A DNA stretch of 64,000 bases from JAMXLO01 sp963812475 (lineage in GTDB: Bacteria; Pseudomonadota; Alphaproteobacteria; Acetobacterales; Acetobacteraceae). The DNA is taken from the NCBI GenBank assembly GCA_963812475.1, contig CAWEVI010000008.1, positions 1 to 64,000 on the forward strand, read 5' to 3'. This document shows positions 63,446-64,000 of the stretch, in pieces. The translations under genes and the position numbers were made by a program. Below the pieces are notes generated by a model. The model was not told the origin of the DNA and ran no database searches. It saw nothing but the letters and a program-made list of their open reading frames with translations. Numbering within the stretch: the stretch's first letter is position 1; each line of letters opens with the position of its first letter.

Positions 63446-64000
63446 TCAGCCCGCACCTTCCGCGGGGCGGCGGCCGATCGTGACCGAAATGTCCATGTCA
63501 CGGCCTTGACGACGAATCGACAGACTTACGTCCTTTCCCGGGGCCACCGCGGCGATCGTTCGGATCAGTCCGCGCGAGGTTTCGATGTGCTCGCCGTTGA
63601 CCGCGAGGATCGTATCGCCCTGACGAAGCCCCGCGCGCCCGGCCGGGCTGGTACGTTCCACGCCGGCCACGGACACGCCGGTCTTGGTATCCTCCACCGA
63701 CACGCCGAGCCAGCCGCGTTCGATGTGGCCGCCGCCGCGCAACTGGGCGACGATTGGGGCGATAAGCTCACTCGGCGTGGCGAAGCCGATGCCCACGGAA
63801 CCGCCGGAGGGCGATACGATGGCAGTGCTGATGGCGATCACCTGACCGTCCATGTTGAAGATCGGGCCGCCAGAGTTGCCCGGATTGATCGGCGCATCGA
63901 TCTGCAGGAAGTTGTCGAATGGACCTGCTCCCAGGTCGCGACCGCGCGCGGAAATGATCCCGGCGGTGACCGAGCCGCCCAGGCCGAACGGATTGCCGGC
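63446..64000 (-). CDS. DegP/HtrA-type serine protease, 5' end beyond window
   Basis: Only the C-terminal part is in the window. It has GNPFGLGGSVTAGIISARGRD, FLQIDAPINPGNSGGPIFNM with the catalytic Ser in GNSGGP, IGFATPSELIAPIVAQL, and one PDZ domain (RGWLGVSVEDTK, SPAGRAGLRQGDTILAVNGE). Only one PDZ precedes the stop, so it is of the DegS/one-PDZ type rather than the classical two-PDZ DegP. It probably degrades misfolded periplasmic proteins. The N-terminus was not seen. Confidence 0.93.
   Translation of the reverse strand, partial: AGNPFGLGGSVTAGIISARGRDLGAGPFDNFLQIDAPINPGNSGGPIFNMDGQVIAISTAIVSPSGGSVGIGFATPSELIAPIVAQLRGGGHIERGWLGVSVEDTKTGVSVAGVERTSPAGRAGLRQGDTILAVNGEHIETSRGLIRTIAAVAPGKDVSLSIRRQGRDMDISVTIGRRPAEGAG

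Overview
The window is high-GC, densely coded DNA that reads as an alphaproteobacterial chromosome, most likely Rhodospirillales and possibly Acetobacteraceae. The pointers are a serC-serA / hisZ-purA neighbourhood, a chpT-cheA-cheW-cheY-cheB-cheR chemotaxis block, several liv-type and sugar-type ABC systems, and tartrate dehydrogenase. The taxon is inferred from gene content, not from an rRNA gene. No phage, CRISPR array or rRNA operon is seen. There is one tRNA (Lys, anticodon CTT).

Layout. 1-8.3 kb: amino-acid and purine biosynthesis on the minus strand (purA cut by the left edge, hisZ, then tfoX-like, serA and serC), interrupted by a plus-strand pair (MBOAT O-acyltransferase plus SGNH partner) probably for polysaccharide O-acylation. 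8.4-16.1 kb: S10 peptidase, an ATPase overlapping a GST, an NrtR-like regulator, a DUF1499 lipoprotein next to an SbmA/YddA-type ABC exporter. 16.2-22.5 kb: the chemotaxis operon with a hybrid CheA and a ChpT-like phosphotransferase. 22.8-26.6 kb: moaA, an orphan peptide-type binding protein and an SMP-30 lactonase-like protein. 27.4-29.8 kb: a visibly AT-rich foreign patch holding a decayed gene with an in-frame 66-bp tandem duplication that was later hit by a decayed IS630-family element. 29.8-36 kb: M20 peptidase, GST-superfamily enzymes, an HU protein, and metE behind a cobalamin riboswitch with an intervening small reading frame that overlaps the metE start. 36-44.2 kb: a duplicated sugar ABC importer with three tandem binding proteins and two permease pairs but no ATPase. 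44.3-51.4 kb: pyrE, ttuC-like dehydrogenase, rhodanese, transporters and secreted proteins. 51.4-55.9 kb: a livKHMGF-type operon. 56-61 kb: a serine beta-lactamase-like hydrolase, a hypothetical membrane protein, a DUF2891 protein, a tiny secreted protein and tRNA-Lys. 61-64 kb: a two-component system and a DegP/HtrA protease cut by the right edge.

Six otherwise well-conserved genes (purA, the SGNH gene, the ATPase, cheB, one sugar-binding protein and the beta-lactamase-like hydrolase) each carry an apparent one-base frameshift. Because purA is normally essential and each reading resumes perfectly after the shift, sequence or assembly error is the simplest explanation, although real decay cannot be excluded from the sequence alone. 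Start codons below were moved from the longest frame whenever homologous N-termini, signal peptides or Shine-Dalgarno sites pointed to an internal start.
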